Source: Massilia sp. KIM
Lineage (GTDB): Bacteria; Pseudomonadota; Gammaproteobacteria; Burkholderiales; Burkholderiaceae_D
Length of the DNA: 64,000 nucleotides
Reading direction: 5' to 3'
NCBI RefSeq assembly: GCF_002007115.1
Contig: NZ_MVAD01000002.1
Span: 558,001 to 622,000 of the forward strand
The notes below the pieces were generated by a model, which had not been told where the DNA came from, did not search any database, and saw nothing but the letters and a program-made list of their open reading frames with translations. Of the stretch, positions 31,896 through 39,963 are shown one piece after another. The position numbers and the translations under genes are program-made. The number at the start of each line of letters is the position of its first letter. Positions within the stretch are counted from its first letter, which is position 1.

Positions 31896-34208
31896 CTAGG
31901 CCTGCGCGCCCGCGTCCGCGTCGGAGTCCGTCGGCTGCGCCTCCAGGCGCGCCGGCGGCGCCACGTAGCGCGGCAGGTAGATGGTCACGGTCGTCCCCTT
32001 TCCCGGGGCGCTCGCCAGCCGGATATGCCCACCGCTCTGGCGCACGAAGCCGTGCGCCATCGACAGCCCCAGCCCGGTGCCCTTGCCCTCGGGCTTGGTG
32101 GTGAAGAAGGGTTCGAAGGCGCGCTCCATCACTTCCGGCGGCATGCCGTGGCCGCTGTCCTGCACCGCCATCGCCACGTAGTCGCCCGGCGCCAGCTCGG
32201 GGTCGCCCGCCAGGCCGGATGGGTCCACCGTCACGTTCTCCAGCGCCAGGCGCACCGTGCCCGCGCCCTCCATCGCGTCGCGCGCGTTGATCACCAGGTT
32301 GAGCAGGACGTTCTCGAGCTGGTTCGGATCCACCAGGGTCGGCCACAGTTGCGGCGGCGCGCTGCGTTCCACCGTGACGCTGTCGCCGGCGGCGCGCAGC
32401 AGCAGCGAATCCATGCGCTCGAGCAGCTGGCCGATGTCGACCACGGTCGGGTGCAGCGGCTGGCGGCGCGCGAAGGCCAGCAGCTGGCCGGCCAGCTTCG
32501 AGCCGCGTTCGACCGCGTCGAGGATGCTGTGCAGGCGCTTGCGGTTGATCGGGCCGTCGGCGCGAAGCATCAGCTGCACGTTGGCGCTGATGATGTGCAG
32601 GATGTTGTTGAAGTCGTGGGCCACGCCGCCGGTCAGCTTGCCCACCGCCTCCAGCTTCTGCGCGCGCGCCAGCGCCCGGCGGGCCTCGTCCAGGCCCTGC
32701 TGGCGTTGCTCTTCGCGCGCCTCGGCCTCGCGCCGCGCGGTAATGTCGCGCACGAACATGGTCGCGCCCGAGCCGGCATCGGTCGGCAGCATCGCGACCG
32801 CCAGCTCGACCGGCACGCGGCGGCCGCTCGCATGCTGCACCTCGGTCTCGACCGGCGCCCCGATCAGCGGGCAGAAGCCGGTGTCCTTGAACGTCGCGAA
32901 GCCCTGGCGGAACTTGTTGCGCTTATCCTCCGGCAGCAGGTGTTCCACGGGACGGCCCACCGCCTCGTCCGCCTCCAGGCCGAAGATGCGCGTGGCCTTG
33001 GCGTTCCAGTCGGTGATGCGGCCGGCCGTGTCGACCGCCACGAAGCCGTCGTAGGCGTTTTCCAGGATCACGCGGATGCGTTCGCGCTCGGCCGCCGCGC
33101 GGTCGTGCGAGACGCGCAGCTCGCGCGTCATGGCCTGGGCCAGCTGCAGGGCGCGGCGGCGCTCGGTGGCCAGCAGCCAGACCACCAGCGCCAGCAGGAA
33201 ACCGAGGCCGATGCCGGTGACGGCGATCAGCAGCGGGCGGGTGGTGTCCAGGCTGGCCTCAAGCGCCGCGCCCGGCCGCATCCCCACGGTCCAGGTGCGG
33301 CCGGCGATCTGCAGCGGCGTCACGGTCTCGAAGCGGGCGGGGGAGGCCAGTTGCCCGGGTGAGCGGTACAGCAGGGCTTCGGGAGTGCGCTGCGCGCCGT
33401 CGTAGATCTCGACGTCGAGCTGGCCGGCGGCGATGCCGCCCACGCCGCGCATCAGGTCGTTCATGCGGAAGGGCGCGTAGACCCAGCCCGCCAGGGCCGC
33501 GCGCCGCTCTTGCACGCTGGCCGCGGGCAGGCTGGCGCGGTAGACCGGCAGGTACATCAGGAAGCCGGACTGGGTGCCTTCGCTGCCTTCCTGCACCAGC
33601 ACCACCTTGCCGCTCATGGCGGCGCGCCCGCTGTCGCGCGCGGCTTCCATCGCGGCGCGCCGTACCGGTTCGCTGTACATGTCGTAGCCGAAGGCGCGCA
33701 GGTTGCGCCCGGCGAAGGGTTCGATGTGGGAGATCGCGGTCCAGGTCTGGCGCGGCTCGTCGGGCCGCACCCGGTAGTCGGGAAAGCCTTCGGCGCGCAC
33801 CTGCGCCTCGTGGGCCTTGACCCGGCCGGGAGGAAGGAAGCTGGCGATCCCGATCGCCTCCAGGCCGGGGAAGGCCTGGTCCAGGCTCAGCACCCGGTAG
33901 TACTCGGCGAACTCGGCGCGGCTCACCTCGACCGAGCCGCGCAGGTAGCCGCGCGCGCCGCGCAGCACCTGTTCGTACACGGCCAGGCGGCGCGCGATGC
34001 TGTAGGCCATGTCGCGGGTGCGGTAGTCGAAGCTCTCGCGCAACTGTTCGGCGGCGCTGCGGCGCGCGCTGTCCCAGGCGCTGTAGGTGGCCACCAGGGT
34101 GACCAGGAACACGATCATCGCCAGGAGCAGGGGCGCGTGGCCGGAGCCCGGCAAGGGCAGCCGGCCGCGCAATGCGCGCGGCGCTTCATCGGGTTCGGTA
34201 AGCAGCAT
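31896..34208 (-). CDS. Membrane histidine kinase with CHASE and PAS domains
   Basis: About 770 residues from ATG 34208. One helix near the start (LLLAMIVFLVTLVATYSAW), a periplasmic CHASE domain (about 75-275, including DYRTRDMAYSIARRL and FGYDMYSEPVRRAAM), a second helix near 325-345, a PAS domain (about 385-510), a HisKA domain with phospho-acceptor motif GGVAHDFNNIL near residue 530, and HATPase (NLVINARDAMEG, GHGMPPEVMERAFEPFF, GLGLSMAHGFV). No receiver domain and no response-regulator gene follow, so it is an orphan kinase. Frames extend to 34325 but lack a better start. The ligand class of CHASE sensors is usually small and extracellular. Confidence 0.9.
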   Translation of the reverse strand: MLLTEPDEAPRALRGRLPLPGSGHAPLLLAMIVFLVTLVATYSAWDSARRSAAEQLRESFDYRTRDMAYSIARRLAVYEQVLRGARGYLRGSVEVSRAEFAEYYRVLSLDQAFPGLEAIGIASFLPPGRVKAHEAQVRAEGFPDYRVRPDEPRQTWTAISHIEPFAGRNLRAFGYDMYSEPVRRAAMEAARDSGRAAMSGKVVLVQEGSEGTQSGFLMYLPVYRASLPAASVQERRAALAGWVYAPFRMNDLMRGVGGIAAGQLDVEIYDGAQRTPEALLYRSPGQLASPARFETVTPLQIAGRTWTVGMRPGAALEASLDTTRPLLIAVTGIGLGFLLALVVWLLATERRRALQLAQAMTRELRVSHDRAAAERERIRVILENAYDGFVAVDTAGRITDWNAKATRIFGLEADEAVGRPVEHLLPEDKRNKFRQGFATFKDTGFCPLIGAPVETEVQHASGRRVPVELAVAMLPTDAGSGATMFVRDITARREAEAREEQRQQGLDEARRALARAQKLEAVGKLTGGVAHDFNNILHIISANVQLMLRADGPINRKRLHSILDAVERGSKLAGQLLAFARRQPLHPTVVDIGQLLERMDSLLLRAAGDSVTVERSAPPQLWPTLVDPNQLENVLLNLVINARDAMEGAGTVRLALENVTVDPSGLAGDPELAPGDYVAMAVQDSGHGMPPEVMERAFEPFFTTKPEGKGTGLGLSMAHGFVRQSGGHIRLASAPGKGTTVTIYLPRYVAPPARLEAQPTDSDADAGAQA

Positions 34209-34406
34209 GTCGTCGTGCACGCACGGGCGGCACCCGTGGCGGATGAATTTTTCGGAAACGCGCAAGTTTGGGTAGCATACGCATCCTTGTCCCGGCCGGG
34301 CGCACGTTCTTGACGCATCGGGCAAGGATTCATTATGGCGTAATTTTTCTCATATGCAACGTTTAAATCGAGACAGAACCGATACACCTAAGGCGCGGAG
34401 GCCGGC

Positions 34407-34862
34407 ATGAGCCTGGCGCCGGCGCTGCGCCGCCACTGGCCGCTGTCCCTGCTCGGCGCCGGCCTGCTGCTGGCCCTGGCCTGGGGCGCGCTGGCCCCGC
34501 TGGGGGGCGGCAGCCACGCCCTGGTGTTCGAGGTGCCGCGCGGCGCCCACCTGCACCCGGGCGGGCTGAGGCTGCCGGCCGCGATCCGCCTGACCCTCGG
34601 CGTGCAGGACGTGCTGCTGCTGCGCAACCGCGACACGGCGCCCCTGGTCTTCGGTCCGGTCGACGTCGCCCCGGGCGGCGAATTCCGGCTCGCGCTCGAG
34701 GACGAGGGCGAGTTCGTCTATGCCTGCCCGGCGGTGGAGGGCGGCCGGGTGGTGCTCTCGGTGGTGGCCGCGCCCGGGCCCGGCTGGGAGCGGCTGCGCT
34801 GGCGCCTGGGCGCCCTGGTCCAGGCCCTGCGCTACCTGCCCTTGAAGCCGCCGGAACCCTGA
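34407..34862 (+). CDS. Hypothetical membrane-anchored cupredoxin-like protein
   Basis: 151 residues. A basic N-terminus and one hydrophobic helix (about 10-33) anchor a soluble domain outside the membrane. The stretch VQDVLLLRNRDTAPLVFGPV, then GGEFRLALEDEGEFVYACPA, resembles the strand order of cupredoxin folds with a single Cys, but the usual His ligands are not clearly present, so copper binding is doubtful. A hydrophobic/basic C-terminus (RLRWRLGALVQALRYLPLKP) may contact the membrane. The function is unknown. It is divergent from the CHASE kinase across about 200 nt. Confidence 0.6.
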   Translation: MSLAPALRRHWPLSLLGAGLLLALAWGALAPLGGGSHALVFEVPRGAHLHPGGLRLPAAIRLTLGVQDVLLLRNRDTAPLVFGPVDVAPGGEFRLALEDEGEFVYACPAVEGGRVVLSVVAAPGPGWERLRWRLGALVQALRYLPLKPPEP

Positions 34863-34931
34863 TCCGCCTCTTGGCGGAGGCTTGCGGAATCCCTGCAATC
34901 GTGCTCCCGTTTCGGCTGCGATTCTGTCATC

Positions 34932-35561
34932 ATGGGAGCCATGTCGACGATTTCCATGCCACTGTTCCCGCTCAGTACGGTGCTGTTTCCGGACGGGGTG
35001 CTGCCGCTGCAGGTGTTCGAGGTGCGCTACCTCGACATGATCAGCCGCTGCCTGCTCGAGGAGACGCCGTTCGGGGTGGTGCTGCTGACCTCGGGCCACG
35101 AGGTGCGCCAGCCGGGAGCGGAACAGGAGCGCTTCGTCGCCGCCGGCACCATCGCTTCGGTGACCGAAACCACCGCCACCACGCCGGGCCTGCTGCAGGT
35201 GCTGTGCCGCGGCGGCTCCCGCTTCAACATCGTCACCGCCGAGCAGCGCCTGAACGGCCTGTGGATGGCCGAGGCCGAGCTGGTCGAGGACGACCAGAGC
35301 GTGCGCGTGCCCTCCGAGCTGCAGGGCGCGGCCGACGCCCTCGACCGGGTGCTGGCCTCGCTGCACGACGTGCCCCAGCACCGCTGGCCGGTGCAGCCGC
35401 CGTTCCGCCTCGAGGACTGCGGCTGGGTGGCGAACCGCTGGTGCGAACTGCTGCCTTTGCCGAACCAGCAGAAGCACCGGATGCTCATGCTCGACAACCC
35501 CGTGATCCGCCTCGAGCTGCTGCACGACGTGCTCGACGAACACGGCCTGATCACTTCCTAG
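34932..35561 (+). CDS. LON N-terminal (substrate-binding) domain protein
   Basis: 209 residues containing only the Lon N-terminal domain, without the AAA and protease parts: MPLFPLSTVLFPDGVLPLQVFEVRYLDMI at the start is the domain signature (here quoted in part: PLFPLSTVLFPDGVLPLQVF). In eukaryotes and bacteria such stand-alone domains may recognise proteins, but no role is established. Start at ATG 34932 or ATG 34941 (MSTISM); the second is equally good. It is followed by the anti-sigma-like gene after 5 nt, so the two are an operon. Confidence 0.9.
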   Translation: MGAMSTISMPLFPLSTVLFPDGVLPLQVFEVRYLDMISRCLLEETPFGVVLLTSGHEVRQPGAEQERFVAAGTIASVTETTATTPGLLQVLCRGGSRFNIVTAEQRLNGLWMAEAELVEDDQSVRVPSELQGAADALDRVLASLHDVPQHRWPVQPPFRLEDCGWVANRWCELLPLPNQQKHRMLMLDNPVIRLELLHDVLDEHGLITS

Positions 35562-35566
35562 CCGGC

Positions 35567-36313
35567 ATGAAATTCTCGGACGACCTCCTGACCGCCTACA
35601 TCAACGGTGAACTCGCCGAACCGGCGCGCGCGGCGGTCGAACGGGCGATGCGGGCCGACCCCGTGCTGGCCGCGCGCATCGCCCAGCACCGCGCGCGCCG
35701 CAGCCGCATGGTGAGCGTCTCGGCCAACGGCCACGACGGCTCCAGCCAGCCCCAGCGCCAGCCGCCCCCGGGCGGCGCCAAGGTGGTCCACCTCGACGCC
35801 CTGCGTCCGGGCCGGGCCGGCCCGCCGCCCCCGCGGCCGCAGCCGGACCTGCGTTGGGGCGCGCGCCACTGGGCGGCGCTGGCCGGCGCCCTGGCCGTGG
35901 GCGCGCTGGCCGGCGCCCTCGGCTGGCGCAGCCTGGGCAGCGACCCCGGCATGGTCACCCTGGTCGAGCGCGACGGCGCCCTGGTGGCGCGCGGCAAGCT
36001 CCTGACGGCCCTGAGCGAACAGCTGGCCAGTCCCGGGCCGGCCGACGGCGGGGTGCGCATCGGCGTCACCTTCGTGGCCAAGGACGGCGCCTATTGCCGC
36101 AGCTTCGTGCTCGACACCACCGCCGGCCTGGCCTGCCGCAGCCGCGGACGCTGGACCATTCCGGTGCTGGCCCAGGGCCAGCCGGGCGCCGCCTACCTCG
36201 ACGGCAGCGTGCTGCCCCAGGCCGTGCTCGACGCCATCGAGGAGCGCAGCGCCGGCGCCACCCTCGATCCGGTGGCCGAACGCGCCGCCCAGCAGCGCGG
36301 CTGGAAACCCTGA
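35567..36313 (+). CDS. Anti-sigma-factor-like membrane protein
   Basis: 248 residues. The N-terminal 50 residues (FSDDLLTAYINGELAEPARAAVERAMRADP) look like the short helical sigma-binding domain of anti-sigma factors (quoted part: LLTAYINGELAEPARAAVER), without the HxxxCxxC zinc motif. A Pro/Arg-rich linker, one membrane helix (about 101-120) and a periplasmic domain with two cysteines follow. Normally the partner ECF sigma gene lies immediately upstream; here the upstream gene is a LON-domain protein, so the partner is missing or elsewhere. The frame is open further upstream, but ATG 35567 follows the preceding stop by 5 nt and matches the family N-terminus. Confidence 0.75.
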   Translation: MKFSDDLLTAYINGELAEPARAAVERAMRADPVLAARIAQHRARRSRMVSVSANGHDGSSQPQRQPPPGGAKVVHLDALRPGRAGPPPPRPQPDLRWGARHWAALAGALAVGALAGALGWRSLGSDPGMVTLVERDGALVARGKLLTALSEQLASPGPADGGVRIGVTFVAKDGAYCRSFVLDTTAGLACRSRGRWTIPVLAQGQPGAAYLDGSVLPQAVLDAIEERSAGATLDPVAERAAQQRGWKP

Positions 36314-36620
36314 GTGCATAAGCTGCCTCGGGCGCCGCGCTGTCCGGCAAATCCATTTCCGTTAACAAACTGTTCAGAAAACAGGACAGCATATACAGGG
36401 GTGCCGATTTCAGGTATCGTGTCACCCGCTAAAAGTGCCTCTACGTCCGCGTACCGGCAGCGTTTGCGGCCCCAACGGCCGGCAACGCCCGGACCTGCGC
36501 CAGCGGCGGGCTGCCAGGGAAGCTTGCCCGGCCGCCGCCGTTTCCCCACCCGGAGCTTTGCATCGCGCGCGGCTGTCGCCAGCCGGGCCGTAGAGCCTAA
36601 ACAATGAATGCCCAATAACT
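36314..36620. other. Long leader / promoter region of rhlE
   Basis: 307 nt. The first 110 nt are A/T-rich and include CTGTT...AACAG (about 36370-36384) and likely promoter sequences. The next 190 nt form a GC-rich untranslated leader capable of several stems. Just before the rhlE ATG lies a five-codon frame, ATG AAT GCC CAA TAA (about 36604-36618), with no clear Shine-Dalgarno for rhlE itself. Confidence 0.4.
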
Positions 36621-38078
36621 ATGTCTGATACACCGAACAATACCGATACCGCGGGCGCGGCGCCGAGCGTGCGCTTCGCCGACTTCGGCCTGGCGCCGGA
36701 GATCCTGCGCGCGCTCTCGGACCAGGGCTATGTGCACCCGACCCCGATCCAGGCCCAGGCGATTCCCGTCGTGCTCAAGGGGCGCGACGTCATGGGCGCG
36801 GCCCAGACCGGCACCGGCAAGACCGCCGGCTTCTCCCTGCCCATCCTCCAGCTCCTGATGCCGCACGCTAACAGCAGCATGTCCCCGGCGCGCCATCCGG
36901 TGCGCGCCCTGGTGCTGACCCCGACCCGCGAGCTGGCGGTGCAGGTGGCCGACAACGTCGCCGCCTACGCCAGGCACACCCCGCTGCGTTCGACCGTGGT
37001 GTTCGGCGGCATGGACATGAAGCCGCAGACCGAGATCCTGCGCCGCGGCGTCGAGGTCGTGATCGCCACCCCGGGCCGCCTGCTCGACCACGTCGAGCAG
37101 AAGAACATCAGCCTGGCCCAGGTGCAGATGCTGGTGATGGACGAAGCCGACCGCATGCTCGACATGGGCTTCCTGCCCGACCTGCAGCGCATCATCAACC
37201 TGCTGCCCAAGAAGCGCCAGAACCTGATGTTCTCGGCCACCTTCTCGCCCGAGATCAAGAAGCTGGCCAACACCTTCCTGACCGAGCCGGTGACGATCGA
37301 GGTGGCGCGCAGCAACGCCACCGCCGACAAGGTCACCCAGGTGGTCTACAAGGTCGAGGAAGAGCACAAGCGCGACGTGGTCGAGCACATCATCCGCCAG
37401 CGCGAGCTCAAGCAGGTGATCGTGTTCTCGAACACCAAGATCGGCGCCTCGCGCCTGTCGCGCCACCTGGAGCAGAAGGGCATCAAGGCCTCGGCCATCC
37501 ATGGCGACAAGACCCAGCAGGAGCGCATGGCCGCCCTGGACGCCTTCAAGAAGGGCGAGGTCGAGGTGCTGGTGGCGACCGACGTCGCCGCGCGCGGCCT
37601 CGACATCTCCGACCTGCCTTGCGTGATCAACTTCGACCTGCCCTACAACGCCGAGGACTACGTACACCGCATCGGCCGCACCGGCCGCGCTGGCGCTTCC
37701 GGCGACGCGATCTCGGTGTATTCGGACAAGGACGAGCGCCTGCTGAGCGACATCGAGAAGCTGATCAAGCAGTCGGTGCCGAAGGGCGCGCTGGAAGGCT
37801 TCGTGGCGCCCACCGCGCGTGCGCGCGACGCCTACGGCAGCGAGCGCCGCGGCCGCCGCGGCGACGAGTACACGCCGGGCGCCGTGCCGGGCGGGGCGCG
37901 CCCGCCGCGTTCCGGCGCCGGTCCGGCGCCGCGCCGCGAGAAGGTGGATCCGTGGTTCCTCAAGCCCTACGAGCCCGCGGCCGCGCCGCGCAAGGACGCC
38001 GCCCAGGCGCCGGTGGCCCAGTCCAAGCCGGCCAAGCAGAAGCTGGCCTTCCTGCTGGGCGGCGTGCCCAAGCAGTAA
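36621..38078 (+). CDS. rhlE: DEAD-box ATP-dependent RNA helicase RhlE
   Basis: 485 residues with all DEAD-box motifs: Q motif (TPIQAQAIP), motif I AQTGTGKT, Ia PTRELA, II DEAD (MDEADRML), III SAT, IV-VI (IVFSNTKIGA, ATDVAARGLDI, HRIGRTGRAG). The C-terminal 110 residues are Arg/Pro/Gly-rich without a folded domain, as in RhlE, which helps in rRNA maturation and mRNA turnover. ATG 36621 is the family start, although no Shine-Dalgarno is seen. The long leader suggests post-transcriptional control. It is convergent with the LOV kinase gene; a 16-nt perfect palindrome (38099-38114) lies between. Confidence 0.94.
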   Translation: MSDTPNNTDTAGAAPSVRFADFGLAPEILRALSDQGYVHPTPIQAQAIPVVLKGRDVMGAAQTGTGKTAGFSLPILQLLMPHANSSMSPARHPVRALVLTPTRELAVQVADNVAAYARHTPLRSTVVFGGMDMKPQTEILRRGVEVVIATPGRLLDHVEQKNISLAQVQMLVMDEADRMLDMGFLPDLQRIINLLPKKRQNLMFSATFSPEIKKLANTFLTEPVTIEVARSNATADKVTQVVYKVEEEHKRDVVEHIIRQRELKQVIVFSNTKIGASRLSRHLEQKGIKASAIHGDKTQQERMAALDAFKKGEVEVLVATDVAARGLDISDLPCVINFDLPYNAEDYVHRIGRTGRAGASGDAISVYSDKDERLLSDIEKLIKQSVPKGALEGFVAPTARARDAYGSERRGRRGDEYTPGAVPGGARPPRSGAGPAPRREKVDPWFLKPYEPAAAPRKDAAQAPVAQSKPAKQKLAFLLGGVPKQ

Positions 38079-38098
38079 AACCCTGTAGGGATGCCGCT

Positions 38099-38114
38099 GG
38101 CGCCGGCCGGCGCC
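38099..38114. terminator. GC palindrome between convergent genes
   Basis: GGCGCCGGCCGGCGCC, a perfect 16-nt palindrome, between rhlE and the LOV kinase gene. No T run follows, so termination is only a guess. Confidence 0.3.
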
Positions 38115-38124
38115 GGCGGCGCGA

Positions 38125-39876
38125 TCAGGCGGCGCGCTTGAGCGCCGCCCGGATCCGCTCCAGCAGCTCCTGGTGCTGGTAGGGCTTGGCCAGCACGTCC
38201 AGCCCTTCATCCTTCCCGGCCCGCCCGCCGCGTCCCGGCAGTTCGTCCATGTAGCCGGTGGTCACCAGCACCGGCAACGCGGGCCTCAGCACCCGCGCCT
38301 TCTCGATCAGCTGCAGCCCGTTCATCCCGCCCGGCATGATCACGTCGGTGAACAGCAGGTCCACCTCCGCCCCGCCTTGCAGCAGGTCGAGGGCCCGCTC
38401 GCCGCTCGGCGCCGACAGCACCCGGTAGCCCTCCATCTGCAGCATGGTCTCGGCCAGCTCGCGCACGTCCTCGTTGTCCTCGACCACCAGGATGCGGCTG
38501 CCTTCGTTGGCATCCGCCTCGCGCGCCTGGTCGCCGCCGTCCATGTCGTTGCTGGCGGCGACCTGCTCGCTCACCGGGAACACCATGCGCACCTGGGTGC
38601 CCCGGCCCGGCTCGCTCTCGATGTCGAGCTTGCCGCGCGACTGCTGCACGAAGCCGTGCACCATCGCCAGGCCCAGGCCGGTGCCCGGCCCCTTGGTGGT
38701 GAAGAAGGGCTCGGTGGCGCGCCGGCGCACCTCTTCGCTCATGCCTTCGCCTTCGTCCAGCACGCAGATGCACACGTACCCGCCCTCGGGCTCGCCCCCG
38801 GGCAGCTTGAGCAGCTGGCGCCGCTCGGGCGAGAGCACGGCGGTGCCGACCGTGACCCGGCCGCCGCCCGGCATGGCGTCGCGCGCGTTCATCACCACGT
38901 TCAGCAGCGCCATCTCGAGATAGGTCGGGTCGACCGTGCACAGCGGCAGGCCGGGGCGCAGGTCCAGGCGCAGCTCGAGCTTGTCGCCCAGGGTGCGCAC
39001 CAGCATGTCCGAGAACTCGACCACCAGCGCGTTCAGGCTCACCCGGCGCGGCTCCAGGCGCTGCTTGCGCGCGAAGGTGAGCAGTTGCTGGGTCAGCTTC
39101 CCGGCCTGCATGGTGGCGCGCTGGGCGCGCCGGATCGGTTCCAGCACCTTCGCGTTGCCGCCGGCGGCCAGCCCGGCCACCTCGAGGTTGCCGTTGATAA
39201 CCTGCAGCAGGTTGTTGAAGTCGTGGGCCATGCCGGCCGAGAGCTGGCCGATGGCTTCCATCTTCTGGGCCTGCAGGTAGGACTCCATCGTGCTGCGCCG
39301 CTCGGTGATGTCCATCTGCGAGGCGAAGAAGTGCATCAGCCTGCCTTCCTGGTCGAAGATCGGCCCGATGAAGAGGGCGTTCCAGAAGGGCGTGCCGTCG
39401 GCCTTGTAGTTCAGGATGTCGACCGCGACCGCGCGCTCTTCCTGGATCGCCTTGCGGACTTCGCGCACGGTGGCGGGATCGGTGTCCGGTCCTTGCAGGA
39501 AGCGGCAGTTGCGGCCGACGATCTCCTCGTTCTGGTAGCCGGTCAGGTCGGTGAAGGCATTGTTGGCGAACACGATCGGGTTGTCGTGCTGGCGCGGATC
39601 GGTGACCACCATCGGCATGCGGGTCATCTCGACCGCGGCGAAGAAGATGTTGCCGCGCTCGTCGAGGCCGCCGTGGTCGATGTAGCTGGCCTGCCAGTGC
39701 TTGATGCCGGGATTGCCGAGGGGATGGACGGCATTGCCCTCGATATCGCCGTCGGCCGGCACGCCCACGCTCTGGCCGCCGCCCTGCACGTCGAGCTCCT
39801 TGTCGAGCGCTTCGTCCTTTTCCGGTCCTATCACCATCGACTGATCTCCGCCTTGGAACATGGCGTCGCGGGCCAT
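38125..39876 (-). CDS. LOV-domain hybrid histidine kinase (putative blue-light sensor)
   Basis: 583 residues, all cytoplasmic: a 70-residue lead, a PAS domain of the LOV type (about 75-195) with the flavin-adduct motif GRNCRFLQGPDTDP (Cys124), a HisKA domain with SAGMAHDFNNLL (His218), HATPase (NVVMNARDAMPGG, DEGEGMSEEV, GLGLAMVHGFVQQ) and a C-terminal receiver (about 460-583) with DNEDV, phospho-acceptor Asp511 (LLFTDVIMPGG) and KPY. In LOV proteins blue light forms a Cys-FMN bond that alters kinase output. AGGAG 4 nt before ATG 39876 supports the start. No output regulator gene is adjacent. Confidence 0.93.
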   Translation of the reverse strand: MARDAMFQGGDQSMVIGPEKDEALDKELDVQGGGQSVGVPADGDIEGNAVHPLGNPGIKHWQASYIDHGGLDERGNIFFAAVEMTRMPMVVTDPRQHDNPIVFANNAFTDLTGYQNEEIVGRNCRFLQGPDTDPATVREVRKAIQEERAVAVDILNYKADGTPFWNALFIGPIFDQEGRLMHFFASQMDITERRSTMESYLQAQKMEAIGQLSAGMAHDFNNLLQVINGNLEVAGLAAGGNAKVLEPIRRAQRATMQAGKLTQQLLTFARKQRLEPRRVSLNALVVEFSDMLVRTLGDKLELRLDLRPGLPLCTVDPTYLEMALLNVVMNARDAMPGGGRVTVGTAVLSPERRQLLKLPGGEPEGGYVCICVLDEGEGMSEEVRRRATEPFFTTKGPGTGLGLAMVHGFVQQSRGKLDIESEPGRGTQVRMVFPVSEQVAASNDMDGGDQAREADANEGSRILVVEDNEDVRELAETMLQMEGYRVLSAPSGERALDLLQGGAEVDLLFTDVIMPGGMNGLQLIEKARVLRPALPVLVTTGYMDELPGRGGRAGKDEGLDVLAKPYQHQELLERIRAALKRAA

Positions 39877-39963
39877 GTGCTCCTGTCTTTGGGCGGACTA
39901 TACCGGTTCCGCGTCCCGCGCTCCGTACGCGGGCACACACAAAGGCGGGGCGGGCGCGGCCGT

